Shown here: positions 11,250 through 23,200 of the stretch, piece by piece | How the letters are laid out: each line of letters begins with the position of its first letter | Numbering within the stretch: the first letter of the stretch is position 1 | From: Siphonodentalium dalli | Lineage: Eukaryota; Mollusca; Scaphopoda; Gadilida; Siphonodentaliidae | Length of the DNA stretch: 64,000 nt | Assembly: GCA_032622095.1 (NCBI GenBank) | Contig: CP136069.1 | Span: 123,556,126-123,620,125, forward strand | Direction of reading: 5' to 3' | The notes under the pieces: generated by a model | The model's input: the letters and a program-made list of their open reading frames with translations, nothing else | Told to the model about the DNA's origin: nothing | The model's database searches: none | Made by a program: the position numbers and the translations under genes

Positions 11250-11649
11250 TTAACCCTTTACCCAACAAAACGGCCAAAACCGGCCAAATAAAGCTTCAAC
11301 AGCCTAAAATATATTCGGTCTGTCTCAATAGAACCATACAAATATGGATATCATTGGAACCGGCTCCTTGACCACATTGTGATAGTTACAGTTATGCCCT
11401 GTGCCAATGCAATCTCTTATATATGCGAGTCGACCATAGGTCGCCTCGCATATATAAGAGAATGCATTGGCCTAAAAAAAAAAAAAATTTAACACTTTTT
11501 ACCATTTTTTCTTACATTCTTTAACAATTTTATAATTTTTAAGGTGTTAAGCCAATGCATTCTCTTATATATGCGAGGCGACCTATGGTCGACTCGCATA
11601 TATAAGAGAATGCATTGGCACAGGGCCCTTCTGTTGGGTAAAGGGTTAA
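11250..11649 (-). mobile_element. TTAA-1 MITE, piggyBac-like ends
   Basis: TTAA-CCCTTTACCCAACA at the left and TGTTGGGTAAAGGG-TTAA at the right. Inside are two hairpins of GCATTCTCTTATATATGCGA with complements, separated by the GTGTTAAATTT/AAGGTGTTAA spacer. TTAA duplications with CCC(T) termini are typical of piggyBac-type elements. The core runs opposite to the copies at 18941 and 44316. Confidence 0.88.
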
Positions 11650-12325
11650 CACTCAACTCCCCCCCCACACACCACAAAATCGGAGACATTCATGATCATG
11701 ATAAGGCTGAAAGCAAAACAACAGTCCAACCAAGATGTTACTATAAATTCTCTCTCCCCAGAAAATATTTTAATTACTGCAATATTAGTACACCGGCAAG
11801 AAACTTTTTCACTTTTAAATATTACATACAAATTTCTTTTATCTCTGTATTCCAATTAAAAGTTGTGAACGTTAATGTTGTTGCTTTTTCATTATTATGC
11901 ATTTTGTTATTGTTTATTTATATTGTTATTTAACATTAAATTTATACAATCTGAGTTTAATGTTTTGAATGAGTATGTCAACTTGCAGCCAATGGTGGGA
12001 TAAGATATTCAACACCAGCTGTGGAAAATTCAAGCTACATGTAATTGAGACAAATAGTCAGTCATACCTGTTTGACATAAAGATTGATGTTTTCATGGAC
12101 ACCCGTGACCCCCTTCTCTTTGTAATAATTATATCCACTTCATTTCTGTGGTATTGCACCATTGGTTTCCAAAATCTAATGTATTTAATTAGGATAATTG
12201 CATTAAAGTGGAAGTGAAGATTTAGTGTAGGTATATTGTCATGTCAACATCGCAGCAACATCACAATATTTCCAACTCAAAATGCATTTTTATGTAGATA
12301 TTTTTCACGGATATGAAATTATAGG
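11650..12325. other. Unassigned AT-rich sequence
   Basis: No conserved gene, hairpin or repeat recognised. Open frames here are of low complexity and lack family features. Confidence 0.4.
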
Positions 12326-12326
12326 A

Positions 12327-12439
12327 AATAATCTGTTTTCTAACATAATTACACAGTTTGAAAGGATCATGATCGCAAAGCGATCTATAGAATTGTAAAT
12401 CGGCAAAACTGTAATTATGTTAGGAAACCGATTATTCTT
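12327..12439. mobile_element. Short foldback MITE
   Basis: Inverted arms: TTTTCTAACATAATTACACA at the left and its near complement ending TGTTAGGAAACCGATTATTC at the right, around a GATCGCAAAGCGATC mini-palindrome. A related but decayed copy is around 43196-43330. Confidence 0.65.
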
Positions 12440-12824
12440 TGAATATCTAACACTCTTTGCTAATGATAAAAATACCTTCTTAGATAAAGACTATATGGGA
12501 TAGTAAACACATTTGAATGCAATGTTTATCTTTAATTAGCATTAGATCCCATTAAAACAAGGTACATGTATATGCTTTTTACCAACACACAATCTGAGTC
12601 CTTAATTAATTGGACTCATAAACCCAGTTGTTTATTTGGCGGGGGGCCTGGAATAGCCTTAAGTACGACAAATGAGCATTCCTGGAAAGTGTCAAAATTA
12701 CCATGGACTCTTGAATAGCCTTGATTTTTGATGATATATATTCACTGCTCACTGAACACGTGGATCAGCCAATAGGACGACTTGGAGACATCTTCATCCT
12801 AGTTTTGACCCAGGGAGAAGTGAC

Positions 12825-13520
12825 TTCTCTCTCATACTGGTATGCATATGTCACAAGAGAATATTTAAAGATGGATTATCTCTTTAAATAACAAATTTGA
12901 AATAGTTGCGTGGGTATAAAATAATAAATATGACCTGAAGACACCTGTCCGGAAAGACTTCTATCAATTAATATTGATTTTATTTCGATTATTTTATTGG
13001 GACCGTTTGTCTATTTTTAGAACAGACCATTCGGGTGATACCATATAGCAATATAGAGCATTATGTTGTTCCTATGGCTACATACCGAATGTCAAATGTC
13101 CCAGATTGATTGGTTGTATGGTTTTGTTCCATAGTTATAAGCAATAATGAGTATAATTAACGTTTATTTGTGACAAAATTACACAATAAAATGTCTGGTC
13201 TCTGTTAACAGTAACCACTATTGTTCGTCAGCTAAACAACCACACCTTTTTAGACCAGAAAATATTCTAAATAAAATTCGATTCAGATCTAATATTTGAT
13301 ACCCCGGTAACTGTATAATACATGTTTACAAAGAGATAATCCACCTTTAAAGTATATCTACTTTTATTGGTGTTCATACTCACTATACTGGTTTTGTAAA
13401 TGGGTTCTGGTGTTGTATAATACTTAATGTATCATAGAAGGGTGATGTTGGGGTATAAATTGAAATTCAGTCATTGTTGCTGCTCACCTAATAATATTTC
13501 ACTTCTCCCTATTAACTAAC
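12825..13520. repeat. Large imperfect foldback element
   Basis: Outer AGGGAGAAGTGA (near 12833) pairs with TCACTTCTCCCT (near 13500), and TTAAAGATGGATTATCTCTT pairs with AAGAGATAATCCACCTTTAA near 13330. The central about 430 bp shows no coding. Boundaries are approximate. Confidence 0.55.
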
Positions 13521-14890
13521 GAGAGGCCGATCACGATCGGCAGATGTTTAACCCATCCTTGGCGATAGTTTATTGCTATGATCGGAATCATAATCTAGAG
13601 TTTTTATGTTGAATTACAACATATGCTGTACTAAAGTAGTATAGACAAATGAACATAACACAAATTATTTGAATTTATGGGTTAAAAGGGAAGGGTTAAT
13701 ATAACATCAAAACTATAGAGCCTGTCACCACTTCCACAGTGTAAGCAGGTCTATTTTTGTTGTTGCAATTTGCCATGTCAGATATCAAAATAATATAGTC
13801 AATTAACAAAGGGAAAGGTTAAATGACATCGAATGGGTAAAAGAGGTTAATATTTTACAAAATGATCAACTGATCAGTACCAAAAACGATAGGGGGTGAG
13901 AGGTGCTTTATCAAAAACCTGGAAATGTAAAATTAGAATTATATATAAACAAGGAGTTCAATCTAAATAAAAAAAAATCGCACCATGCGTAAAGTGTCTA
14001 CAGACAGATAGATGTACATTTAGGATCGATGAGTGGTCAATCCGGATGTCGACACTGTGTACCATACAATGTATGAGTACACATAAAAATAGCGGTAATT
14101 TTTCTCAACAGCATCAGTTTGCCCTACCAACATCATAGCAATTCAGCAGCCCCACAAACATAATAGCAAATTATCAAGACAACTTGACAAGGGGTTTTTA
14201 TACACATATGATGGAATCAGATACCTAGGAGCACAATGCATATATTTAAAATAGTCTGTAGGGCTAATAATGTCTGCCAGCTGGCCTTAACCTGTCATAG
14301 TTGATAAATGAGCATCATAATACATGGGAGAGTTATACAGGCCCTATCTGATAAAGCCTCCTGGGAGTCATTGCTCTTGTGGATTTTAGGAATTTTACAA
14401 TAGTCCTGGGTAGGTTATGTTACAGAAGTCCAGTGCACACAGTATTGTTAGGATCACTCAGACCATTATAAAGATAGCGGATGTAAGAACTGGATATATA
14501 AATGAAAGTGTCAATAAATTTATTTTTTGTTTAATTTAAAAAAAAATTTATTACAAAAGTTAAACAAGGAAATTAAAAGTTCACTGGTGGATATTATTAA
14601 AGATTAACATGACCCCAGTGGCTGTTTATACAGCAATTCAAAGCAGAAGGCTAATACTTTAACAGCAGAAGATGTTGGCCAAACTGTCAGTCACATGTAA
14701 TTACAACCATGTGTCATGATCTCCCAACACAGTAAACACTATTAATTTATGGTTTCATTACTAAATATTTAAAGGGACACATTGGGAACCTTTTTATCAA
14801 CTTGTATCATAATCATCAATATCTAAATGGAAAACAAATGAAAGTGTCAATGACATTTTTTATTATTATTAGAACAGTTGAAAACAAAAT
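13520..14890. other. Unassigned intergenic sequence
   Basis: No gene recognised in about 1.4 kb. AT-rich, with a few phrases shared with other intergenic parts of the window. Confidence 0.4.
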
Positions 14891-14924
14891 GTTAATAATT
14901 TTTTTTTTAAATTGAGCAAAAATC

Positions 14925-15150
14925 TGATTTTTTTTCTCGAAAAAGGGTCATAACTCCTTTAAAATAAATCGGATCAAACCCATATTCGAACTCGATCTGT
15001 ATTTTGGGCTGTGAAACTCGCATACCAAATTTGGTTCCAATCGGATATAAAATTATCGCATTACACGTAAAGTGTCTACGGACGGACGAACAATGAGTGG
15101 TCAATGTGGACATCGACACTATGCATACCATACTATGGTATGGGTACACA
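14925..15150 (-). repeat. R2-like repeat unit
   Basis: GGGTCATAACTCC, AAATCGGATCAAACCCATAT, ATACCAAATTTGGTTCCAAT and CTACGGACGGACG follow the same order as in the long R2 elements at 20.8 and 26.4 kb. The 120-residue open frame across it is a repeat artefact. Confidence 0.65.
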
Positions 15151-15324
15151 TAAAAAGGGAGATGTGACTTTTCCCAATTTGAAATCTTTGTTAGTCCCTG
15201 ACTGAACTTATATGAACATTTCCAAAAATAGACATCACATTCCTTTGCAGCTACATATGGGTCGATCATATGCTCATGGTACTAAGCTTCTGCAAGAACT
15301 TTATGGGTATTCTATATACACTGA

Positions 15325-15750
15325 TAAATTGCTATGCCATTTCCCATTTGCAGAATGAGGTCCCCTGATGGTGAATTTGGTGACGCTAGCATAAAAAAAT
15401 TTACCCTCTGTGAACCTCATTATGCTAAGGCCTCAACTACTATGGGTGACCTACAGGATCAGATTGAAGTTTCCCAGTTGAAGTTGGAGATGTTCACCCA
15501 TTTGTCACATCAATTATACATTTTATCTTCTGCAAATTAGGGGATATAGAAACTTCATTCATTAGCCACCTCAATTGCGCATTTTATCTTCTGTAACAAT
15601 GTTAATTTGAGACTATAGATACCTCTATATATATTGGCCTAAGCAGAATGAGGTCCCAGGGGTGAATTTGGTGATGCTAGCCCACTGCGGGAAAGTATCA
15701 CTAAATTAACCGTCTAGATACCCCAAACGTCAGACTATGCCCAAGCTTGT
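15325..15750. mobile_element. Double-hairpin MITE, diverged
   Basis: Left hairpin from GCAGAATGAGGTCCCCTGAT, a core with TTATCTTCTGCAAATTAGGG occurring twice, right hairpin from GCAGAATGAGGTCCC. Both hairpins have drifted. Confidence 0.7.
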
Positions 15751-16610
15751 TTCCTAGTGAAATTTTGGGATCAATGTTCGAGGAAATAATTATACCATTT
15801 AACAAATTATACCATGTAAAAAATTCCATTAAAATCAGTTGAACATTACTAAAGGGACCCAAAGCCTTCAGAGTGGGTATATGTGCACACAACAAACATA
15901 AAAAAGTTAGTTAAGACATCACAACTGAGAACATTGAGTAGAGATAAACTTTGTTCTTATATTCATTATAGATAACTCCAATTATGAAGTTTCACATTTT
16001 GAACCATTGTTATGTAAAGAGAACAGTGATTTGTCAACAAATATCGCTGATTGGATAGTAAGAATAATATTTCAGCTTACTTGAGCTAAGTACCGGACCA
16101 CATGCCATCATGTCAGATTTGATCTTATCTGACACTTTTGTATAAACAAACAATCCACAGTGATGCATGGGCAGAGTGCTACCGGTATGCCACTGTCATG
16201 TCATGAGTCACTAATTTCAAATTAAATACCAGACCTATGTCCATGTTCCAAGAATGTTTTGTTAAACACCACTTAGCCAGATGTATTTAAAGTCTATGGC
16301 ATGGATTTAGTCATATGCCTGACCAGTCAAAAAGGGACAGAGACACAGATTTAACACTTCTCCTTTAAATGAATTCACTTCAACTTCTAAAACTAACCCT
16401 TGGAAATAACTAGACCAATGGATTTGATAGTCCTTATATTGGATCAAAGTCAAGAAAATTCAGTTCTTGTCAAATTTTCAGCTTCGCATAGGTGAGAATG
16501 ACTGAGAAATTTATAAAAATGTTTTGAAGTTATTTTGAATTGTACAGACTTCAGTGTACATCCAAGTGTCAGTCTCGATAGTCTGGTGAGCGACTCCACA
16601 GCCTTTGTCT
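15750..16610. other. Unassigned intergenic sequence
   Basis: No gene or clear repeat, apart from a stretch near 15945-16020 (TTTGTTCTTATATTCATTAT) that resembles 63458-63530. Confidence 0.4.
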
Positions 16611-16611
16611 T

Positions 16612-16744
16612 GTTACAGTAATGCTTTAATTAATCGACTCCATAACCACAGCAGAATTATGGGTAACTTTTCAGGATTTAATCGGAAATATGGCTTGTTG
16701 CCATTCATCGGTTTTAGTCGATTAATTAAGGCATTACTGTTACA
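16612..16744. mobile_element. Mariner-like foldback MITE with right-arm deletion
   Basis: TACAGTAATGCTTTAATTAA at the left and its inverted form TTAATTAAGGCATTACTGT at the right. The left arm is complete, but most of the right arm and the centre are missing. Confidence 0.82.
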
Positions 16745-16892
16745 TGTACTTGTTGATGATAATTGTTTTACAGACTTTTATCAAATTTATGTTATTCTGC
16801 ATGAACCCACTTCGAAGGCTTTGAGTCCATTTAAAATTATGAGAATAACCCAAATTGGTTAGCATGAAAATTGTCACAAAGGTATAAAACTG

Positions 16893-17286
16893 ATCATTGG
16901 ACCAAACCATTATTCATATTTGCTCAGTGTTTTTCAAATGTAAACCATACAGAAAATATCATAAATATATAGAGAGGTACACCAACTGTAAACCAACTTG
17001 TGTAATATTTTGGTTCCCATAACAATCATTGGACCAAACCATTATTCAAATTTGCTCAGTGTTTTTCAAATGTGAACCATACAGAAAATTACATAAATAT
17101 ATAGAGAGGTACACCAACTGTAAACCAATTTGTGTAATATTTTGGTTCCCATAAAATCATTGGACCAAACCATTATTCAAATTTTCTCAGTGTTTTTAAA
17201 ATGTAAACCATACAGAAAATATCATAAATATATAGAGAGGTACACCAACTGTAAACCAACTTGTGTAATATTTTGGTTCCCATATA
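16893..17286 (+). repeat. Tandem repeat, about 131 bp, three copies
   Basis: ATCATTGGACCAAACCATTA starts units at 16893, 17025 and 17156; each contains AGAGAGGTACACCAACTGTA and ends TTTTGGTTCCCATA. Copies differ at only a few positions, so the array is young. Confidence 0.88.
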
Positions 17287-17418
17287 ATTCACAATTGGGA
17301 ATAAGACATGAGATCATCATAGGAAGAAATAATTTTAATATATATTATAAAAATAATTACAGGTGCTTGCAGATTTGCTATTTTCAGTTTTATTCAATAG
17401 GTCACACTTACCAAAATG

Positions 17419-17632
17419 TTAATGGGGGACTGTACACTAAATCCAGCCATATATGGGACCATCTCCTTTTTCATAATAATTACCATGTTGTTTGCATTGT
17501 TCATACAGCACACAAGTGTATTTTGCACTAATCCATGGCTCAAATTCATTCATTTGTTGCATAAATTCTGTTGGGTGTAAAACGTGATGGTCCCATAAAT
17601 GGCTGGATTTAGTGTACAGTACCCCTTTAAAG
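17419..17632. mobile_element. Foldback MITE (TGGGACCATCTCC family)
   Basis: CTGTACACTAAATCCAGCC and its inverted copy GGCTGGATTTAGTGTACAG form the ends, with TGGGACCATC and GATGGTCCCA just inside. A longer relative with near-complete arms is at 46077-46430. Confidence 0.78.
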
Positions 17633-17639
17633 GCACGTG

Positions 17640-18940
17640 CGGCCTTAATTGTCGAAAATATTCATATTTGTTCCAAACACCGTAAACAGAAAAACATTAA
17701 AACGCATACAGTTCCGTTCATATATACCATGACCATCGCGTAAACAGCATTGTACCATAAAGACCTACTATATTTTACCAAAGCAAGAGCCTGATTGTGT
17801 TACAGAAGACAGCTCAATGCTACTGGCTAATCACACACAAATGGCATAAACGCTCTTTATTAGTTCCATATCAGGTATTCACCAACAAAGAACGCTCTTT
17901 ATGTTTACCATCATAATATAAACAAACACCAGAAAAGTAACTTTTTATGCCTTTGTTTACATAACAATGGTCAAACATATGACCATAACATACTGTTTAT
18001 GCGATATTTCTTATTTGTATACGGACAAAGTCTATCTACATTTTGATGTTCTTTCTGTTTGTGGCGGTTTTTGACGGGTGGAGATATTTTCACAGGATAC
18101 CCACCGCCAAGGCCAACCGTGTCTTTAAGAGTGGCTACACATTCTTCCGGCTAAAAATGGGAACACATACACAGGTTCCATATGTTTTGTATTAGAGGGC
18201 CAAAATATTTAGAAATTGAGCATTTAAAATTTGGCTGTGAAACCTTGCATGGACCATATTCAAAGAAAACAAATGTAGTAATTTCCCTACCGGACGATTA
18301 TTTTGCACCTCAGAAATGACAGAATATGAAATATCACATTCAAGCAAAATTTCCACCCAGCTAAATTAAATAATATTGCACATTTATTTGGAACACAAGA
18401 GTACTTCACATTTTTCCTCCTAATCTCTGTGTTATTAATCCAATGCAAATGAATCTCAAAAATAAAGGTCAATGTAATATCTGGACAGTCATTAAGATAT
18501 ACAGGTACCATACCTTCTAAAATATCCTTTTTCACAATCTACTGACATCAATTCTGCTTGACACTAGCAATAATTGGCATATATGAGGTAAACATTGGGA
18601 AAGTATAAAAATAGAGGAATTGCATAAGAAAATTAAGACAAATTCAAACTTTCATAACTTTCGAACATTGGCAAGCTGTGAGAGTCTAACATTCTTGACA
18701 CAAATAATTCCATATTTTCAGAGCTTTAGGCTGATATAAAAATTACTAGATTCTCAACCCCACCCCTGTCCCATCTCAATCTTTGTTTGTAGCCCACTTC
18801 ATATTTGTTTTTATTGGGAAAATATTGGTATAATATTTATTTTCATGTTTTAGCTATTATTATTGTTGAAATAACCCATTAATCACACAAATTTCTTCAA
18901 ATTGGTTAGTTTCAAACATGGTAAAATAGAAAATTCTGCA
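17640..18940. other. Unassigned intergenic sequence
   Basis: About 1.3 kb without recognisable gene or well-formed repeat. Confidence 0.4.
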
Positions 18941-19296
18941 TTAACCCTTTACCCAACAGAACGGTCCTGTGCCAATGCCTCGCATATATAAGAGAATGCA
19001 TTGGCTTAACACATTAAATATTATAAAATTGTTAAAGAATGTAAGAAAAAATGGTAAAAAGTGTTAAAAAAAAGATTTTTTTAGGCCAATGCATTCTCTT
19101 ATATATGCGAGGCGACCTATGGTCGACTCGCATATATAAGAGAATGCAATGGCACAGGGCATAACTGTAACTATCACAATGTGGTCAAGGAGCCGGTTCC
19201 AATGATATCCATATTTGTATGGTTTTATTGAGACAGACCGAAGATATTTTAGGCTGTTGAAGCTTTATTTGGCCGGTTTGTTGGGTAAAGGGTTAA
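18941..19296 (+). mobile_element. TTAA-1 MITE, with internal deletion
   Basis: TTAACCCTTTACCCAACAGA at the left, TTGTTGGGTAAAGGGTTAA at the right. The left inner hairpin has lost one arm relative to the copy at 44316, while the core (GTGTTAAAAAAAAGATTTTT) and right hairpin are kept. Confidence 0.87.
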
Positions 19297-19691
19297 TCTC
19301 CAGGCTATGTTGGCAATAATACAATAAAATTCACCCAACACCCCAATTTTCAAAAAATGTTTGACGAAAATCTAGTAATCTATTTATTTTAGCCTTAAAA
19401 CACTAGACAAATTGCCTTGTACTCTGATTTATACTGAATTACACAGATGGAAACTGATGGTGTTATGTTTCTGTGCATGACGATGACCACAGAACATTTT
19501 CTATACCTTTCAAATTGGTGGCGAATCAGATATACACCTGGTATTTATAGTGAAAATGTGCATATTGTATCATACTTCAGATGTTTTATTCTCATTAAAT
19601 GCACTGTTTCTATCCTGTGTGATAATATTTAAAAGGTCACTTTAGTACATTCTGGATATTCCCTGGAGGCAAGCAATGAAATTTAGATTTA

Positions 19692-19930
19692 TTAACCCTT
19701 TCATGAGTGGATCTTCCAGAAATTTTACAAAAACCCTGTGCCAATGCATTCTCTTATAGATGCGAGTCTACCATAGGTAGCCTTGATATATAAGAGAATA
19801 CATTGACCTAACAATATTTACCTTGTTCTTGTAAACAAGTGTATTCTCTTATATATGCAAGGTTCCCAATGGGAGACTCGCATATATAAGATAATGCTCT
19901 ATGCCAGAAAGCTGATCCAAGGTCTCCCAT
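19692..19930. mobile_element. TTAA-2 MITE, truncated, with two GCATTCTCTTATA hairpins
   Basis: Starts TTAACCCTTTCATGAGTGGA. Two consecutive hairpins of the family follow, then it runs into part of a double-hairpin MITE (19940-20060) without its own TTAA end. It lies about 200 bp past the ATRAID stop codon. Confidence 0.68.
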
Positions 19931-19939
19931 AAAAGTTGA

Positions 19940-20060
19940 GGTCTAAGCAGAATGAGGTTCCCAGAGGGTGAATTTTGTGATGCTATCCTGCCATCATCAC
20001 TAAATTCACCCTCTGGGGACCTCATTCTGCAAATGACAGACACACTATTTGCAGGCTTGC
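19940..20060. mobile_element. Half copy of the double-hairpin MITE
   Basis: One GAGGTTCCCAGAGGGTGAAT hairpin and the right end CTGCAAATGACAGACACACT. Located in what should be the ATRAID 3' UTR or just beyond it. Confidence 0.75.
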
Positions 20061-20130
20061 AGAACACTCCCTGGTATCACAGCCTTGTTGGTATAAACAA
20101 CTAGATTTAATAAGAGTTATTAACATGTTT

Positions 20131-20232
20131 CTAGCCTTTCACAAGTCTCCTTTCTGTGAACCAAAGGATGGCAGCTGCAACTACAGTACAAGTACCAACT
20201 GAGATTGTGAATATCTCTGTCGGGAAGTCACC
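20131..20232 (-). CDS. ATRAID: ATRAID terminal exon, transmembrane helix and tail
   Basis: Complement: strong pyrimidine tract with CCCCCAACAG acceptor, then 33 codons and TAG at 20133-20131. Encodes GDFPTEIF, a hydrophobic run of about 20 residues (ISVGTCTVVAAAILWF) and the short basic tail TERRLVKG. The position of the helix directly after CLRQ and the tail length match vertebrate ATRAID. A variant poly(A) hexamer (ATTAAA on the complement) lies about 20 nt past the stop, and AATAAA near 19690. Confidence 0.9.
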   Translation of the reverse strand, partial: GDFPTEIFTISVGTCTVVAAAILWFTERRLVKG

Positions 20233-23200
20233 CTGTTGGGGGAAAAAAAAACACTGGTAAAGACAAGAAACAAGGCGAAACAACTTTTGTTATAAACATA
20301 TACATGTATAGAGGATCTCTAATATTTAGAGTTGCAATTCTATGAAATTTATTAACCAAGTGCACTAAACTCGATTTGATCAGAGCTTAATCGAGGCTCG
20401 AATCAAATTTAATGGACGAGGTTAAAATTTTTTGTTTAGAATAGCGACGAAATTGAGATCCATTTTAACACTTAATCGCATTTAAAGATATATTATGGAC
20501 TTGTTCGGGCACGTGAAACTGATCAGTTAGTATTCAGTAGCTATGCGAACTGAGGAATATAGCATTCTGCTAACATCGCCGAAAATTTCAAGCAAATCGA
20601 CCGAAGAAAGCTTCGTCCGAACTATGCTCAATTGTAAATATTTACTTCTCGATTCTGGATCCAACTATTGGCGATAAACTAACGAAAATGATTTCGCTAC
20701 CAAGAGTCACTGCATTTAATTAATATATAAGAATGACAGTGTGGTTGTCAATTTGGATGACATGATAATTGTAACAAGAGCTACGCTGGGCGTGCAATAT
20801 ACGCCCTCTCTTGGGTCGGCGGAAACTGGTAAAAAAGGGACATAACTCTGGTAAAAATTGGCGGACGGAACTCAAATTTGAACTTGACCTGTGTTTTGGT
20901 GGGAGAAAGTAATATACCAAATTATCATTGAATCCGATAAGCTCTAGTAAAGTTATCATGCGGACAACAAATTTCAGGGATTTTCTAAGTCAAATTACGT
21001 CAAATAAGGGGCATAACTCCGGTGAAAATTGGCGGACGGAACCCAAATTCGAACTTGAGCTATCTTTTCTCCTAATAAACCCACATACCAAATTTGATTG
21101 AAATCGGTTCACTCTAACTAAAGTTATCATCCGGACAACAAATTTCATGGATTTTCTAAGTCAAATTACGTCAAAAAAGGGGCCATAACTCTCGCAAAAA
21201 TTATCGGATTAAAACGAAATTCGGACTTGAGCTGTATTTCGATATATGTAATCCACAAAAAAACGGGTTTTGCGTATAAACATTCCAAAATCGAGTTATC
21301 ATCCGGAAACCAAAAAACATAAGAAAAACTGAATTTTCTGAGTCGAAAAAGGGGCATAACTCTGCCAAAAATGGTCGGACAGAACCCAAGTTCGAACTTG
21401 ACCTGTGTTTTGGTGGGAGAAAGTAATATACCAAATTTGGATTCATTCCGATAAACTATACTAAAGTTATCATCCGGACAACAAATTTCAAGGATTTTCT
21501 AAGTCAAAAAACGTTAAATAAGGGGCATAACTCCGGTGAAAATTGGCGGGCGGAACCCAAATTCGAACTTGAACTTACTTTTCAGCTAATAAACCCACAT
21601 ACCAAATTTTAACTCTAACTAAAGTTATCATCCGGACAACAGGTTAACGGACGGACGCCCGGCTCCCCGGACGGACAGACCAATACTATAATACGGCCTT
21701 TTTTTCAAAAGGGCGTATAAAAATAACTACTTTGAGCAAGTTATTCTCCATTTCTATTTGATCACCCTAGCAGAGTGTTTCATATCACTTTAAGCAAGGA
21801 AAATAGATTTCGAAATGGCTGGGGTTAAAAAAAATATATTACCTGAGTTACTATTTACAATGTTAATTATAATGTTGCCCAATCAGAACTTCATGTTTTG
21901 AACTGGTGGAATATGATCTCTACATGCAGAGCTGGGGTAGAGATTCATAGCATGATCTACTAACCTGTCTGAGGCACTTGTAACCATGGTAACCAGGTGA
22001 ACAGGGACACTCTGATATACCTGGTGCTGTCGTTTGACATTCTGATGCATTGGCAGGACAATCTGAAAATACAACATCAAACAGTTAAAGATACATAATC
22101 CGAATTAACACTCCTAAATTACTATTTCGTTGGCTTCGGTAAAAAATATTTGAGTTGAGTCGAAGAACCCGCCCATCGAAGCTCATATATAAATTTTTGA
22201 AATCTGTTATTTTTCACCTCCTGGAATATTTGGCAGCCGAGCAAATATTCAAAGTGCCGACCAACATACTCTATGCCAAACTGCGTTGAACAAAATGTTG
22301 ATATATAACAAGTTTTGGAAAGTTTTATACCAGAGTTGACTGGTTATTAGCATTATTTTTTGGTAATTAATCGATTCTGATAACTTTTTAAGAAACATTG
22401 TTGTTGTTGGAATCTGATGATATGGGGACCATCAAATAGGATTGTGTACATTTAATGAATCAACAGAGCTGTAGTTAATCCAGAGCCTCCAAATTTACTA
22501 TTTTGGTATTACATATTTACTATTTTGGTATTACATACATGTATTTACTATTTTGGAATTACATATTTACTATTTTGGTATTACATATTTACTATTTTGG
22601 TATTACATATTTACTATTTTAGTATTACATATATACAATTTTGGTATTACATATTTACTATTGTGGTATTACATATTTACTATTTTGGTATTAGGCCTAA
22701 AAAAAAAAGATGTTTGTTTCCGCTAATGAGCTGAAAAAAATTAGGGTAGGTAGGTAGGCTTAACTTCTTTTTTTCTGTTAACTTTTTTTTTTCAGTATCT
22801 TTAAAAATAACTGTATAATACTTATCAATAACCCAAACTATGCACTTCTTAGCCCCAATCAGGTTAATCCAGATGACAGAGGAACAAGAAACTCCAATTC
22901 AATCTTACATATGCTTTAATATCTACCTATATACTAGTCTATATACTAATATAGTCTTTGATATTCCTAATATTTCCCATATGGTCTGGCGACAACTGGA
23001 GTCAGTCCAGCACCACTGCACTGTTCACATATTGGAGTGACCGTCTTGTACCGTCTCTTAATGATGGCTTCACAACACCACCTTCTCCTCCGCATTCAGT
23101 GAAGGATCTAGGTATTTTTTGGGGACACCTGTTTTTGGGCAATGATATGCCAAAGGCATAACCTGAAGGCCTGAGCGAAGGAAGGTTTGGGAGGGGGTGA

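Noticed and set aside
11544-11933. 129-codon plus-strand frame
   Set aside because: Begins in the hairpin of the TTAA-1 MITE and runs through low-complexity AT-rich sequence.
14907-15269. 120-codon minus-strand frame
   Set aside because: Covers an R2-like repeat with the usual CATAACTCC and CGGACGGAC phrases; not conserved protein.
16893-17286. Possible CRISPR-like array
   Set aside because: Whole 131-bp units are repeated with no variable spacers, in an animal genome; an ordinary tandem repeat.
20720-21446. Minus-strand frames with FLPPKHRSSSNL-type peptides, repeated at 26352-27069
   Set aside because: They are inside the R2 repeat; similarity reflects two copies of the same element, not a gene family.
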